DNA of 64,000 nt from Pseudomonadota bacterium (lineage in GTDB: Bacteria > Pseudomonadota > Gammaproteobacteria > Steroidobacterales > Steroidobacteraceae). Positions 43,008 to 52,724 of the stretch are shown one piece after another. Within the stretch, counting starts at the first letter, position 1. The number at the start of each line of letters is the position of its first letter. The stretch covers positions 1 to 64,000 of the forward strand of contig JAFAGC010000076.1 of assembly GCA_023423065.1 (NCBI GenBank), read 5' to 3'. The position numbers were made by a program, and so were the translations under genes. Below the pieces are notes generated by a model that ran no database searches, was not told the DNA's origin, and was given only the letters and a program-made list of their open reading frames with translations.

Positions 43008-44285
43008 ATGACGGATATCGAACGAACAACCATGGCGCGCGTAACGTGGCGCCTGCTGCCCTTCCTGCTGCTGCTCTACATCATTTCGTGGCTCGACCGA
43101 GTGAACGTCGGCTTCGCGAAGCTGCAGATGAACGGCGACCTCGGACTCAGCGACACGGCCTATGGCCTCGGCGCCGGCATCTTCTTCATCGGTTACGGCC
43201 TGTGCGAAATCCCCAGCAACCTGCTGCTCGTGAGATACGGCGCGCGGATCTGGATCGCGCGCATCATGGTCACCTGGGGAATCATCTCCGCCGCCATGAT
43301 GTTCGTGCAGGGGCCCTGGAGCTTCTACGTGCTGCGGTTCCTGCTCGGAGTCGCCGAAGCCGGGTTCCTGCCGGGCATCATCTTCTACCTGAGTCAGTGG
43401 TTCCCGCGCATGTACCGCGCGAAGGCCGTCTCCTGGTTCATGATCGGAATCCCGCTGTCCATCGTGTTCGGCGGACCGCTGTCGGGCTGGTTGTTAGGCT
43501 TCGACGGTCATCTCGGCCTGCGCGGCTGGCAATGGATGTTCCTGCTCGAAGGCCTGCCGGCGATCGTGCTCGGGTTCGTCGTGCTCGGATTCCTCACGGA
43601 TCATCCGAAGGATGCGCGGTGGCTCGAGCCCGCGCAGCGCGAATGGCTCGCGCAACGCATCGCGGCCGAACATACCGAAGCACATGCGAGACATGGCGTC
43701 GGACTCAGGCAGGCGATGCTCCATCCCACCGTGTGGCTGCTCGCGTTGATCATGTTCTGCTGCCAGACCGGCAGTTACGGACTCACCCTGTGGGTGCCGA
43801 CGATCGTGAAAGGTCTGTCCGGCTTCACCGACCTGCAGGTCGGGTTCTTCTCGGCGATTCCGTACATCGCCGCCGCGATCGGCATGGTGCTGATCGGCCG
43901 CAGTTCGGATCTCACCGGCGAACGGTTCCTGCACATTGCGATTCCCTCGGTCGTCGGCGCAGTCGGGTTCGTGGCTACCGGGCTCATCACCGCGCCGGCC
44001 GCGGCGATGATCGCGCTCTCGATCGCGGCCGTGGGCGACTACGGTACGCGCGGACCGTTCTGGGCGCTGCCGGGCAAGTTCCTGGTCGGCAGTGCGGCCG
44101 CCGGCGCCATTGCGTTGATCAACTCGATGGGTGCGCTGGGCGGATTCGTCGGCCCTTATGCGGTGGGCTATCTCAAGGACGCAACGGGCAGCTTCACGAG
44201 CCCACTGTTCCTGCTCGCGGGAATCCTGCTGGCCGGCGCGATCATGACGCTCGTGCTGCGCAAGGCGCGTGTTTTCGCGGATTGA
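43008..44285 (+). CDS. MFS transporter, anion:cation symporter family
   Basis: Inner-membrane transporter of 425 aa with 12 helices, of the ACS subfamily that includes hexuronate, tartrate and aromatic-acid importers. Seen are 'ISWLDRVNVGFAKLQMN' in the first helix, the loop 2-3 signature 'IPSNLLLVRYGARIW' and the characteristic 'EAGFLPGIIFYLSQWFP'. The substrate is probably an organic anion. The gene starts 45 bp from the divergent Rieske fusion and is convergent with the DUF1624 gene (5-bp gap). An internal ATG at 43032 is also possible. Confidence 0.88.
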   Translation: MTDIERTTMARVTWRLLPFLLLLYIISWLDRVNVGFAKLQMNGDLGLSDTAYGLGAGIFFIGYGLCEIPSNLLLVRYGARIWIARIMVTWGIISAAMMFVQGPWSFYVLRFLLGVAEAGFLPGIIFYLSQWFPRMYRAKAVSWFMIGIPLSIVFGGPLSGWLLGFDGHLGLRGWQWMFLLEGLPAIVLGFVVLGFLTDHPKDARWLEPAQREWLAQRIAAEHTEAHARHGVGLRQAMLHPTVWLLALIMFCCQTGSYGLTLWVPTIVKGLSGFTDLQVGFFSAIPYIAAAIGMVLIGRSSDLTGERFLHIAIPSVVGAVGFVATGLITAPAAAMIALSIAAVGDYGTRGPFWALPGKFLVGSAAAGAIALINSMGALGGFVGPYAVGYLKDATGSFTSPLFLLAGILLAGAIMTLVLRKARVFAD

Positions 44286-44290
44286 CCCTG

Positions 44291-45478
44291 CTACACGTAG
44301 CTCAGATACCACGCGCGGCTGCGCGCCTTCACGCCGGCCATCCAGCGGCAGAACGGATACAGCAGCACGATGGCCAGCGCCCAGCCGACGTACACCCAAC
44401 CAAGCGACACCCCGAAGCCCTGCGGGAAGAACACCGGGAAGGTCGCGAGCTGCGAGGCCGGAAATCCCTGCGCAACGCCCAGCAACACCGCGAACAGGTG
44501 AAGTAGATAGAAGTGCGCGACGTAGAACGCGAACGGCACGCGGCCGAACATCGCAAGCGTGTCCTTGAGCCACCCCTGCCAGCGTTCCGCGTACGCGCAG
44601 AAGATGGCGGCCGGCCCGAGCGTCATCGCGAGGAACTGCAGGCTCGGCGGATACTTGCTCGTGTTGAGGAAGTCGAAGAAGGTCGCCAGGCCGCTGCCAT
44701 GGCCTTCCCAGCCATTGGGATCGCCGTACACGTCGAGCGCACGCAGCACGATGAACAGCGCGGTGATGCCCAGGCCCCAGCGAACCAGGCCCGCGCGCCG
44801 CGCGCCTGACTCGCGTTCGAACAACATCGCCGCGCCGAAGCCTAGCAACATGACGCCGAGCCACGGCGCGAGTGGATAGAGGAACACGAACAGGAACGGT
44901 CCGGCCGTCTTCGACATCGGCACGTGCAGCGCTGCCCACAGCGGCGGGCTCGTGTCGAGCAGGTTGTCCGCCGCGGGCCACGCCCCGTCGAGTGCGTTGT
45001 GCCCGAGCACGATCAGCGCACCGAGCGCGAGGCAGACCTTGCGGCCGAGGAACTGCAGGAACGCCAGCAGCACCATGCTTGCGCCGATCACCCAGATCAC
45101 CTGCATGAACGCCAGCGTCCGGCCGCCGAACTGCTCGATGCCGCCGGGCGAAAAGCTCACGGCCGTCGAGATCACGAAGAACTCGATCGCGATGAGCCAG
45201 TGGCCGCGTGTCAGCAGGAAGCGGCACAGATCCGTCGGCGACTTGCGCGCGATCATGAGACCCGCGCTCGTCCCCGCCAGGAATACGAACACGGGCGCGC
45301 AGAAATGCGTGATCCAGCGCGTGAAGTACAGCGCGGGTGACACGTTCGGATCGCTGAGCGGATCGATCGAGGCACCGGCCATCAGGAAGTCCCGGGCGTG
45401 ATCGAGCGCCATGATGATGATCACCAGGCCGCGCAGCATGTCGATCGAAGTGAGGCGGTAGGCGCGCTGGTCGTTCAT
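44291..45478 (-). CDS. DUF1624 / heparan-alpha-glucosaminide N-acetyltransferase-like membrane protein
   Basis: Membrane protein of 395 aa with about ten helices. It begins with 'RLTSIDMLRGLVIIIMALDH', the DUF1624/YeiB-type signature holding the catalytic-like His, and continues with 'LFVFLYPLAPWLGVMLLGFG' and 'PFAFYVAHFYLLHLFAVLL'. Homologues of the HGSNAT family transfer acetyl groups across membranes to sugars; the bacterial function is not known. The start at 45478 (MNDQRAYRL) is chosen by the conserved N-terminus; the extended reading from 45556 would overlap the divergent ArsC-like gene. Confidence 0.82.
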   Translation of the reverse strand: MNDQRAYRLTSIDMLRGLVIIIMALDHARDFLMAGASIDPLSDPNVSPALYFTRWITHFCAPVFVFLAGTSAGLMIARKSPTDLCRFLLTRGHWLIAIEFFVISTAVSFSPGGIEQFGGRTLAFMQVIWVIGASMVLLAFLQFLGRKVCLALGALIVLGHNALDGAWPAADNLLDTSPPLWAALHVPMSKTAGPFLFVFLYPLAPWLGVMLLGFGAAMLFERESGARRAGLVRWGLGITALFIVLRALDVYGDPNGWEGHGSGLATFFDFLNTSKYPPSLQFLAMTLGPAAIFCAYAERWQGWLKDTLAMFGRVPFAFYVAHFYLLHLFAVLLGVAQGFPASQLATFPVFFPQGFGVSLGWVYVGWALAIVLLYPFCRWMAGVKARSRAWYLSYV

Positions 45479-45545
45479 CGAGTGCCCTCCGGGCCGAAGG
45501 ACGTGGATATTGAAACTTCCGCGCTTCTCGGGCAAATCTGCCGTC

Positions 45546-45890
45546 ATGAAAACCACCCTCTACGGCATCCGCAACTGCGACACGATGAAGAAGGCCCGCG
45601 CCTGGTTGGACGAGCATGGCGTCGAATTTGCCTTCCATGACTACAAGGCCGAGGGCATCGATCCGGTCAAGCTGCGGGACTGGATAGACTCCGTGGGGTG
45701 GGAAATCCTGCTCAATCGCGCGGGCACCACCTTCCGCAAGCTGCCCGACGCGAAGAAGAAGGACATCGACGAACGCCGCGCCATCGCGCTGATGCTCGAG
45801 CAGCCGTCGATGATCAAGCGGCCGGTGCTCGAACGCGGCCGAAAGCTGCTGGTGGGTTTCAGCCCGGAGAAGTACTCGGCGCTGAAGTGA
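45546..45890 (+). CDS. ArsC/Spx family protein (YffB-like)
   Basis: Small thioredoxin-fold protein (114 aa) of the arsenate reductase/Spx family, YffB branch. It has 'TLYGIRNCDTMKKARAWLDE' with a single N-terminal Cys, 'LLNRAGTTFRKLPD' and 'KRPVLERGRKLLVGFSPEKY'. YffB-like proteins are thought to work with glutathione as thiol reductases; they are not true arsenate reductases. No ars operon is adjacent. A convergent terminator follows at 45904. Confidence 0.88.
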   Translation: MKTTLYGIRNCDTMKKARAWLDEHGVEFAFHDYKAEGIDPVKLRDWIDSVGWEILLNRAGTTFRKLPDAKKKDIDERRAIALMLEQPSMIKRPVLERGRKLLVGFSPEKYSALK

Positions 45891-45903
45891 GCATCGGCCT
45901 GGC

Positions 45904-45931
45904 GGGCGCCGTCCCGAACGGAACGGCGCCC
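45904..45931. terminator. Bidirectional terminator hairpin
   Basis: A perfect 9-bp stem GGGCGCCGT (45904-45912) / ACGGCGCCC (45923-45931) with a 10-nt loop is placed between the convergent ArsC-like and TonB receptor genes. No long T run was seen. Confidence 0.5.
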
Positions 45932-45958
45932 TGGCCTGCCGGGAATGCCCGGTCTTGG

Positions 45959-48838
45959 TTAGAAGCCGTATTTGACCGAGACAGCCCAGAATCTGCCCGG
46001 CAGGTCGTACGTGCCCGCGTCGAAGCCGTTCAGCGAGCAGCTGAAGCAGATCGGCGGGTCTTCATCGAACACGTTGTTGAGCGCGAGCGCGACGCGCAGA
46101 TCCTCGATCCCGCTCCACGCGAGCATGAAGTCGTTGTAGAACGTGCTGCCGAGCTCGTGGAACTCCTCTCCCTGGTCGCAACCCGGAACGTCGGGCGTCA
46201 GCGCGTTGCCGCAGAACTCGTTGACGGCATCGATGTAACGCACCGTCCAGCCGACTTCCCATCCTGCCCGCCGCCAGCCGAAGTTCATGTTCGCCTGGAT
46301 CTCGGGGATCGCGCTGTCGCTGACCTCGATGCCTACCGTGCGCTGCGAAACGATGCCATCGGTGTCGACCGCCGTGAAGTCGTTCACGTAGGTCGCCTGC
46401 AGTGAGAGCCACAACTGGCCCCAGTCGCGCTCGCTGCCCAGCCAGTCCGTCTTGAAATCGAAACCGTCGGTTTCGATCGTGCCGAGGTTGTCGAGGAAGT
46501 TGTTAGGCGGATCGAGATTGCCGCTCGGCTGGCGGGTGAACGGGGTGCAAAGCGTCGGATCCGTGCCTCCGGCCGCGAGGCAGGCATTGAGCAACGCCGC
46601 GATATCGCGAGCCTGGATGCCATCGTCGATCTCGTGACTGAAATACGTGAGCTCGAAAGTCAGCCGTTCCGCGAACCCTTCGGCCCAGGTGGCGTCGTGC
46701 ACGATACCGACGGTGAAACTATCGGAGGTTTCCGGCTTGAGGTCCGGGTTGCCGCCGGTGAACGTGGAAATCTGCGTGTTCGCCTGTTCGAAGCCCGACG
46801 GCACGCCCTGCGCGCGGCATGCGGTTTCGAGCGGCGTCGTGTTGGGTCCGTCCGCGTCGTTGACGACGAGGCTGCCGGTCGGACCGCAGGGATCGGTCAG
46901 CGTGGCGTCGAATTGGGTGAGGCCGTACAACTCGCCGAGGTTCGGCGCGCGGAAGCCGGTCGAATACGTGCCGCGGAACGCGAGCGCGTCGATGGGTTGC
47001 CAGCGCAGGCCCACCTTCCCGGTGGTCTCACCACCGAACGTCGAGTAGTCGGAATACCTGACTGCCGCGCTCACGTCGAGCGACTCGAGCAGCGGGAAAC
47101 GGAACTCCGCGTACACCTCGTCGACGCTGTAATCGGCCGAGACCGGCGACGCGAACGAATCCTGCGACTCGCCGGTCTGGCGCAGCGGATCCGGATCGAA
47201 GTCGCCCTCGTACTTGCGATGCTCCACTCCGACCGCAAAGCCCGCGGTCCGATCGCCGATCGCGAACAGGTCGCCGGTCACGTTCGCCGCGATCAATTGC
47301 AGCGTCTGCTTGCTGGAATCGATCTGCGTGGTGCGGATGAAGTCGATCATCGGCTGGGTCATCGGCCGGCCCTGTCCACCGAACAAGTCCAATGGCGTGC
47401 AGTTGAGCACCTGCGCGCAGACCGCCGGATCGCCCAACGCGAGCTGGATCTTCGCGACGTTGTAGCCGTTCGTGAATTTCTGGTCCGCGCTGTTCTCCGA
47501 CTGCACGAAGTTCACGTCCCAACGGAAACGATCGCCGGAGCCGAACTTGCCGTCGAACCCGAGGTTGAAATACCAGGTATCGACATCCTGCTCGAACAGG
47601 CGCGGACCCACTTCGACGGGGCGACGGGTCAACACCGCGAAGTTGCTGCTCGCGTCCAGATCGATGCCGAAAGGATTGAACGGATTCAGCGCGGAAATCG
47701 AGATCTCGTCCGCGATGCCGCCGGTGCCCGCGCTCGGCCCGACGAATATAGGCTCGGGCGCCGCGCGATTGCTCGATTGCCGGTTGTTGAACAGACCCTT
47801 GACCGTGACGTTGACGTCGTCGCTCAACGCGAACGTCATGCGCGCGAACATCGACTTGCGCTGCGAAGGAGTGAGCAGCAGGTTGTACGGCGCGTAGTTG
47901 AAGCGGTCCGCGCCGCCGAAGTCGTGATAAGTGCCAGCGGACGGGTCCGCCGGGTTCCATACCGGCGTCGTCGTGCCGTTGTCGAGCGTGAGGTCGTAGA
48001 ACGTGTCCGGGGCCGCGCACGATCCCACCGTGCCCGGCGGCCGCGCCGGATCGCAGAACACGAATCTTCCCTGCGGGATGCCGGAACTCCCGGCCGCGAT
48101 GCCCGCGAGCGGCTGCGGAAAGGATGACTGTTCCCACTCGCCGGAGCCGATGCCTTCCTGCTCGAAGTAGCTCGCGACGAACATGCCCGAGAACCGCTCG
48201 CCCGCGCCGCCGACCGTGAGACTCACGTCGGTAGTTGGGCCGCCGAGGTCGAACTCGCCGCGATAGGCGTTGATCTCGATTCCCTCGATGCTCTTGCGCG
48301 TGATGATGTTGACCACACCCGCGATCGCGTCCGAGCCGTAGATCGACGACGCGCCGTCCTCGAGCACTTCGATGCGGTCGATGACGCTCATCGGAATCGT
48401 GTTGAGATCCGCGGACCCGGAAACGCCGGAGGCGGACGACTCATTCACCCAACGGATGCCGTCGACCAGCACCAGCACGCGCTTGCTGCCGAGATTGCGC
48501 AGGTCGACCTGCGCGGAGCCCGCGCCGATGCCTCCGCCGTCGGGTGGATAGCCGAAGTTTCCCGAGGAGTTGAACTTGGTGTTGAGCGCCTTGCCGCCCG
48601 TCGTCACCTGCTGCAGCAGGTCGCCGACACTGGCCAGCCCCGTGCGATCGATCGCCGCGCGATCGATGATCGAGAGCGGCTGCTGCGAATTCGCGCTCGA
48701 CTGGATGATTCGCGAGCCGGTGACGACGACTTCCTGCATCGGCCCCGCATCATCCTGCGGTTCCTGCGCGACGCTCATGCGCGCGAACGACAGAACCGCC
48801 AGCGACACGACGAACGAAACGATTCCACGACTGTTCAT
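45959..48838 (-). CDS. TonB-dependent outer membrane receptor (959 aa)
   Basis: Second large TonB receptor. A signal peptide ends near SVAQEPQ, the TonB box-like MQEVVVTGSRI follows, and the plug has 'ASSIYGSDAIAGVVNIIT' and 'NLGSKRVLVLVDGIRWV'. The barrel ends in KYGF. There is no STN domain. AAGGAAGG lies 7 bp upstream of the start. Barrel loops hold several Cys. Its sequence resembles receptors often found in oligotrophic gammaproteobacteria, whose substrates are unknown. It is divergent from the DUF3187 gene with 244 bp between. Confidence 0.92.
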   Translation of the reverse strand: MNSRGIVSFVVSLAVLSFARMSVAQEPQDDAGPMQEVVVTGSRIIQSSANSQQPLSIIDRAAIDRTGLASVGDLLQQVTTGGKALNTKFNSSGNFGYPPDGGGIGAGSAQVDLRNLGSKRVLVLVDGIRWVNESSASGVSGSADLNTIPMSVIDRIEVLEDGASSIYGSDAIAGVVNIITRKSIEGIEINAYRGEFDLGGPTTDVSLTVGGAGERFSGMFVASYFEQEGIGSGEWEQSSFPQPLAGIAAGSSGIPQGRFVFCDPARPPGTVGSCAAPDTFYDLTLDNGTTTPVWNPADPSAGTYHDFGGADRFNYAPYNLLLTPSQRKSMFARMTFALSDDVNVTVKGLFNNRQSSNRAAPEPIFVGPSAGTGGIADEISISALNPFNPFGIDLDASSNFAVLTRRPVEVGPRLFEQDVDTWYFNLGFDGKFGSGDRFRWDVNFVQSENSADQKFTNGYNVAKIQLALGDPAVCAQVLNCTPLDLFGGQGRPMTQPMIDFIRTTQIDSSKQTLQLIAANVTGDLFAIGDRTAGFAVGVEHRKYEGDFDPDPLRQTGESQDSFASPVSADYSVDEVYAEFRFPLLESLDVSAAVRYSDYSTFGGETTGKVGLRWQPIDALAFRGTYSTGFRAPNLGELYGLTQFDATLTDPCGPTGSLVVNDADGPNTTPLETACRAQGVPSGFEQANTQISTFTGGNPDLKPETSDSFTVGIVHDATWAEGFAERLTFELTYFSHEIDDGIQARDIAALLNACLAAGGTDPTLCTPFTRQPSGNLDPPNNFLDNLGTIETDGFDFKTDWLGSERDWGQLWLSLQATYVNDFTAVDTDGIVSQRTVGIEVSDSAIPEIQANMNFGWRRAGWEVGWTVRYIDAVNEFCGNALTPDVPGCDQGEEFHELGSTFYNDFMLAWSGIEDLRVALALNNVFDEDPPICFSCSLNGFDAGTYDLPGRFWAVSVKYGF

Positions 48839-49011
48839 GGCACACCTTCCTTGTGGTTTGCCCGCCGCCTATCCCTCGCCGCGATCGATGCGACTTCTAC
48901 GCTCCGCCGCGAAAAAAAGAAGTCAGATGTGGCGGACATGAGACCGGGCGCGATCTACTTGCGACGAGCCGAGGGGGACTTGTATCTTTTGGACCACGCG
49001 CCCGCGCGGTC

Positions 49012-49034
49012 GCCCCGGGGAATCTCCCCCGGGC
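49012..49034 (+). other. Strong GC hairpin in the leader of the DUF3187 gene
   Basis: GCCCCGGGG and CCCCCGGGC, separated by five bases, pair at 8 of 9 positions about 50 bp upstream of the ATG. This could be a leader hairpin affecting translation or an attenuator; no T run follows. Confidence 0.4.
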
Positions 49035-49082
49035 AGGCGGTCGAGGTCCGTCAACCCCAGTTCGAGGGGATTGGAGTCAGCG

Positions 49083-50198
49083 ATGAATCTGGGGACACCC
49101 GGACGTGCCCTGCTCGGCCTTATTGCCCTCGTTTTCGTCTCCGGCGTCGCGCGCGCCGAAGGGGGCCGCTTCTACGGAATGCTGCGCTCGCGCGATCTCA
49201 CGCCGTTCGGCTTCCTGCGTCTCGACATGCGGCCCGCGCACGCGATCAGCATCGAATCGCACACCTGGGCGATCGAGGCGGAGTACGCGCACCAGAACAC
49301 CTGGGCGCTGAGCCCGGCGGTCGAGCACTATCTAGTCGGCCTGGAGTCGCAGGGCCGGCGCGGTCTCGGCCCGCAGGAAGTCGCGGACATCCGGGCGTTG
49401 CCGGGGGAGAACTATCTCGTCGACCTGGAGTCCTCCACGCTCGACGTCGCGTTCCACTACAAGATTTCCAGCCAATGGAGCGCGTATCTCATCGCGACGC
49501 TCGTGACGTACCAGGGCGGATTCCTGGATTCGTCCATCGAGGGCTTTCACGATGCTTTCGGCTTCAGCACGTTCGGCCGCCCCGCGATCGCGCGTAATCG
49601 CACCAATCTGCTCTTCGACCTCAAGAGCTCGCAGGTCGTCCTGCTCGGCGAACCCGACACCACCGGACTCGCCGACCCGACATTCGGGCTGCGTTACTCG
49701 GGCATTCAACTATCCGGCAAGTGGGAGATGTCGCTCGAGACCGCGGTGAAAGTGCCTTTCAACGGGCGGCGGCTGTTCCTCTCGACGGGCAGGACCGACT
49801 ACGGATTCCAGGCGTCGCTTCGCCGGCTCGGGTCCTTCAACGGGCTGCACATCGATCTGTCTGCCGTGTACTACGCGGGCGAGGAGATGCCCGTGCATCA
49901 CGAGGCGCAGATCATTCCCACGATCGTCGTCGGCTGGGAACGCATTCTCACCGACCGCACGAACCTGAACCTGCAGGCCTACGCCAGCCGCAGCGTCTAC
50001 CGAAACAGCGACACGGATCTCGAAGACCTGCTCAAGGACAAGTACCAGCTGAGCCTCGGCGTCCGGCATCGATTCGATTGCTGCGTCGTTTCATTCGCGG
50101 TGACCGAAAACCTGCAGAACCTCAACAACACCCCGGATATCGGCTTCCAGGTCGGCTTCGCGTGGGTGCCGGCGATCGAGCCCCAGCGCAGGGACTGA
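49083..50198 (+). CDS. DUF3187 family outer membrane protein
   Basis: Predicted outer-membrane beta-barrel (371 aa) with a signal peptide (cleavage near VARAEGG). The mature part alternates hydrophobic residues, for example 'WSAYLIATLVTYQGGFLDS' and 'ISIESHTWAIEAEYAHQNTW', and ends with a strand-like C-terminus. It resembles DUF3187 proteins, which are taken to be barrels of unknown role. ATG 49083 has GGAG 11 bp upstream. Its stop codon abuts, with no space, the stop codon of the convergent CHASE2 gene. Confidence 0.75.
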   Translation: MNLGTPGRALLGLIALVFVSGVARAEGGRFYGMLRSRDLTPFGFLRLDMRPAHAISIESHTWAIEAEYAHQNTWALSPAVEHYLVGLESQGRRGLGPQEVADIRALPGENYLVDLESSTLDVAFHYKISSQWSAYLIATLVTYQGGFLDSSIEGFHDAFGFSTFGRPAIARNRTNLLFDLKSSQVVLLGEPDTTGLADPTFGLRYSGIQLSGKWEMSLETAVKVPFNGRRLFLSTGRTDYGFQASLRRLGSFNGLHIDLSAVYYAGEEMPVHHEAQIIPTIVVGWERILTDRTNLNLQAYASRSVYRNSDTDLEDLLKDKYQLSLGVRHRFDCCVVSFAVTENLQNLNNTPDIGFQVGFAWVPAIEPQRRD

Positions 50199-51776
50199 CT
50201 ATCCGCGCAGCTGGCGCCCCGCGTCGCCGCCGCCCGGCGGGCGCGGCCACGTCCCCGATTCGTGAGGACCGGAGCCGGACATCGCCGATGCCGATGAATC
50301 TGCGGTGGCATGCGGCTGCCGCCGGTCTCTCACGCGGCGCTCCCCGACACGGCGTTCCCGGAGATCATGCACCGACACGACGAACAGGCGACGTTCGTCG
50401 AGCCGCACCTGCCGCGACGAGATCTCGACGGGAAAGACGACACCCGACAATGTGCGCGAGTCGCACTCGCGCGGCTGGCCGTCGAGGGCCACGAGCCGGG
50501 CTTCGGCGCCCTCGCCGGCGAACATCGTGATGAATCGTCCGAGCGGCTGGTTGACGAGCTCGTGGCTGGCGCAATCGAACATGCGTGCCGCGGCTGCATT
50601 CGCCGCGCGGATCGCGCCGTTCTCGTCGACGCAGAGCGTCGCATCGTCCGAGCCCTGCAGGATGCCGTCGAGTCGCGGGTCGCGGCGCACTCCGAGCGCC
50701 GATGCAATCGCGCGCCAGATACGCGGATCGAGCGAGCGCAGCGTCGATGCCACGTACAACACCACGCTGGCGACCAGCGCGGCGGCGGCGCCCGGCCATA
50801 GCCGTTGATGCGCGAAGGCCAGGTAATCCACGATCACCGCGGCGCACGACGAGATCACCAGCACCGCGAGATTGCGCCGCCAGTCCTCGCTGTAGAGAAG
50901 GAAGAGCAGCAGCGTCCAGCACGCGATCAGCAGAAGTGCCTTGAACTCCGCCGGCACGACCGGCGCGCCCATCCTGACGGTTTCATACGCAATCGCCTGC
51001 ACGACGACGGACGGCAACGTGCCGTGCACGGGCACCGGGAGCATGTGTGCGATCGCGGGCACGGTGGGACCGACGAATACGCGCTTGCCGGCCAGCGCTT
51101 CCAGCGGCACGCGGCCCGCGAGCACGTCCGCGGCCGACAGTCGCGTGAACGACGTGGGCAGGATCGAATAGTCGATGACGACGTCGTATTCCTCGGGAAG
51201 CATGCGCATCGGATCGATCACGCTGCGCTGCCAGATCTGTCCCCGCTTCCACGAGTTGCGCCACGTGCGCGCGAGCCCGTCCGCGGCGAGTTCATGCGCC
51301 TCGATCACGAGTTCGACGCCGCGCACGAACCGGCTCAACGGTGCCTTGATGGCGGTCTCGCCGCCGGCGGTCGAGGCCGGCAGCATGATGATGGGTAGCT
51401 GCAGCGGATAGTCGCGCGGCCTGGCGAGCGCGGTCTCGAGCAATGCATCGTCGAACGTGTTGGACAACGTGCTGAAGTCGAGATCGAGGAACAGCGAGCG
51501 TGGCGCGGCCCGCGTGACCTGCCCGATGAGCTGCGCGTGGTACTCGCGCGGCCACGGCCAGTCACCCAGGACGTCGATGCTGGCGGTGTCGATTTCGACG
51601 ATCACGACGTCCGAGTTGACGGTGCGCGCGAGGTTGCGGGCCCGCCAGTCGGTGAGCGCGTGGTCGATCGGGCGCAGCGCGCCCGTGAGCTGCAGGGCCG
51701 CCGCGATGGCGAACGCCGCAAGCGCCATGAGCAGGAGGGTCGGCCTGCCGAGCCGTCGCAATGACAGCGAAATCAT
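50199..51776 (-). CDS. CHASE2-PAS membrane sensor without output domain
   Basis: Membrane protein of 525 aa. One N-terminal helix, an extracytoplasmic CHASE2 sensor domain (about residues 35-270: 'VIVEIDTASIDVLGDWPWPR', 'LFLDLDFSTLSNTFDDALL', 'VFVGPTVPAIAHMLPVPVHG'), three helices (about 280-355) and one PAS domain ('LDGILQGSDDATLCVDENGA', 375-480) are seen. CHASE2 proteins normally end in a GGDEF, EAL, kinase or cyclase domain. Here the last 50 residues are low-complexity Arg, Gly, Pro, Ser, so the output part is missing or lost. It may be a decayed regulator or a partner protein. Confidence 0.8.
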   Translation of the reverse strand: MISLSLRRLGRPTLLLMALAAFAIAAALQLTGALRPIDHALTDWRARNLARTVNSDVVIVEIDTASIDVLGDWPWPREYHAQLIGQVTRAAPRSLFLDLDFSTLSNTFDDALLETALARPRDYPLQLPIIMLPASTAGGETAIKAPLSRFVRGVELVIEAHELAADGLARTWRNSWKRGQIWQRSVIDPMRMLPEEYDVVIDYSILPTSFTRLSAADVLAGRVPLEALAGKRVFVGPTVPAIAHMLPVPVHGTLPSVVVQAIAYETVRMGAPVVPAEFKALLLIACWTLLLFLLYSEDWRRNLAVLVISSCAAVIVDYLAFAHQRLWPGAAAALVASVVLYVASTLRSLDPRIWRAIASALGVRRDPRLDGILQGSDDATLCVDENGAIRAANAAAARMFDCASHELVNQPLGRFITMFAGEGAEARLVALDGQPRECDSRTLSGVVFPVEISSRQVRLDERRLFVVSVHDLRERRVGERRVRDRRQPHATADSSASAMSGSGPHESGTWPRPPGGGDAGRQLRG

Positions 51777-51994
51777 GAAACTAACTACTGTCCCCGGAAG
51801 GTTTCATTCTGTTGTGTCGGCCACCCGACCCCTCCCGTCGGATGCGCCCCGGATGCTACTGCGTGCGCGGGCACGACAATGTGAGCCGAATCTCATCGCC
51901 GGGTGGTGCGCCCGGAGCGATTGCGCGCCAGCTGACAATAAATGGGTGAGTTCCGGTGCTTGTCACTCGCAACGATCCGCGAGATCGTGCACCA

Positions 51995-52720
51995 ATGGCC
52001 CGACGTTGGCTCTCGGGGATTCCATTGCTCGCCCTGGTCGCGGTGACGGGCCACGCGTGGGCCGAAGCCACGTACCTCGAACGCAGCATCACGACCGCGG
52101 AATTGTTCGGCGCCGAACAGGCGACGAAACTCGCGCGCACGTTGCCCGTCGACAAAGCCGTGAACTTTCACCTGAGATTGCCCGACGGCGCCGATGCGCC
52201 GAGCGGCGTCGTGGTGTTCATCAAGCCCACGGACTCCGGGACTTTCCCCGAGAACTGGAGCCGCGTGTTCGACGCCCGCAATCTCGTCTGGATCAGCCCC
52301 GACGGCTTCGGCAACGAGAAGCTCACGCGGGAGCGCATGCTGGCCGCGATCATGGCCGCGGAACTGGTGGGCAAGGCCGCGAAGGTGGATGCCGATCGCA
52401 TCTACATCGCGGGAATGTCGGGCGGCGGCCGTGTCGCGAGCCAGACCATCACGCATTCGCCGCGGCTCTTCGAGGGCGCGATCTACATCGTGGGCGCGGA
52501 TCCGCCGGATGAGACGGTCCCGCCGCTCGCGCTCGAACGCCGCTTCGTGTTCATCACCGGCCGGAACGATTTCAACCGCCGCGAAATGCGCCGCGTGTTC
52601 TCACGTTATGGCAAGGCCGGCGCCGCTCACGTCAAGCTCATGGATCTGCCGCACCTCGGGCACGAATACCCGTCGGCCGAGGACCTCGACGCGGCGATCG
52701 GATTCCTCGACGCGAAGTGA
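51995..52720 (+). CDS. Secreted alpha/beta hydrolase (PHB depolymerase-like)
   Basis: Secreted hydrolase of 241 aa with a signal peptide (MARRWLSGIPLLALVAVTGHAWA). The nucleophile elbow is GMSGGGR (GxSxG) near residue 150, a likely acid is in 'FITGRNDFN' and the catalytic His is in 'LPHLGHEYPS'. The fold is similar to polyhydroxyalkanoate depolymerases and esterases; the substrate is open. The alternative start at 51956 adds a non-conserved extension. It is convergent with the permease gene. Confidence 0.8.
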   Translation: MARRWLSGIPLLALVAVTGHAWAEATYLERSITTAELFGAEQATKLARTLPVDKAVNFHLRLPDGADAPSGVVVFIKPTDSGTFPENWSRVFDARNLVWISPDGFGNEKLTRERMLAAIMAAELVGKAAKVDADRIYIAGMSGGGRVASQTITHSPRLFEGAIYIVGADPPDETVPPLALERRFVFITGRNDFNRREMRRVFSRYGKAGAAHVKLMDLPHLGHEYPSAEDLDAAIGFLDAK

Positions 52721-52724
52721 CGGC

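Noticed and set aside
43494..45638. Open frame of 714 aa opposite parts of the MFS and DUF1624 genes
   Set aside because: It crosses two real genes in different frames and has no family features.
45546..45890. Arsenate reductase with arsenic resistance role
   Set aside because: It belongs to the YffB branch and has no ars genes near it.
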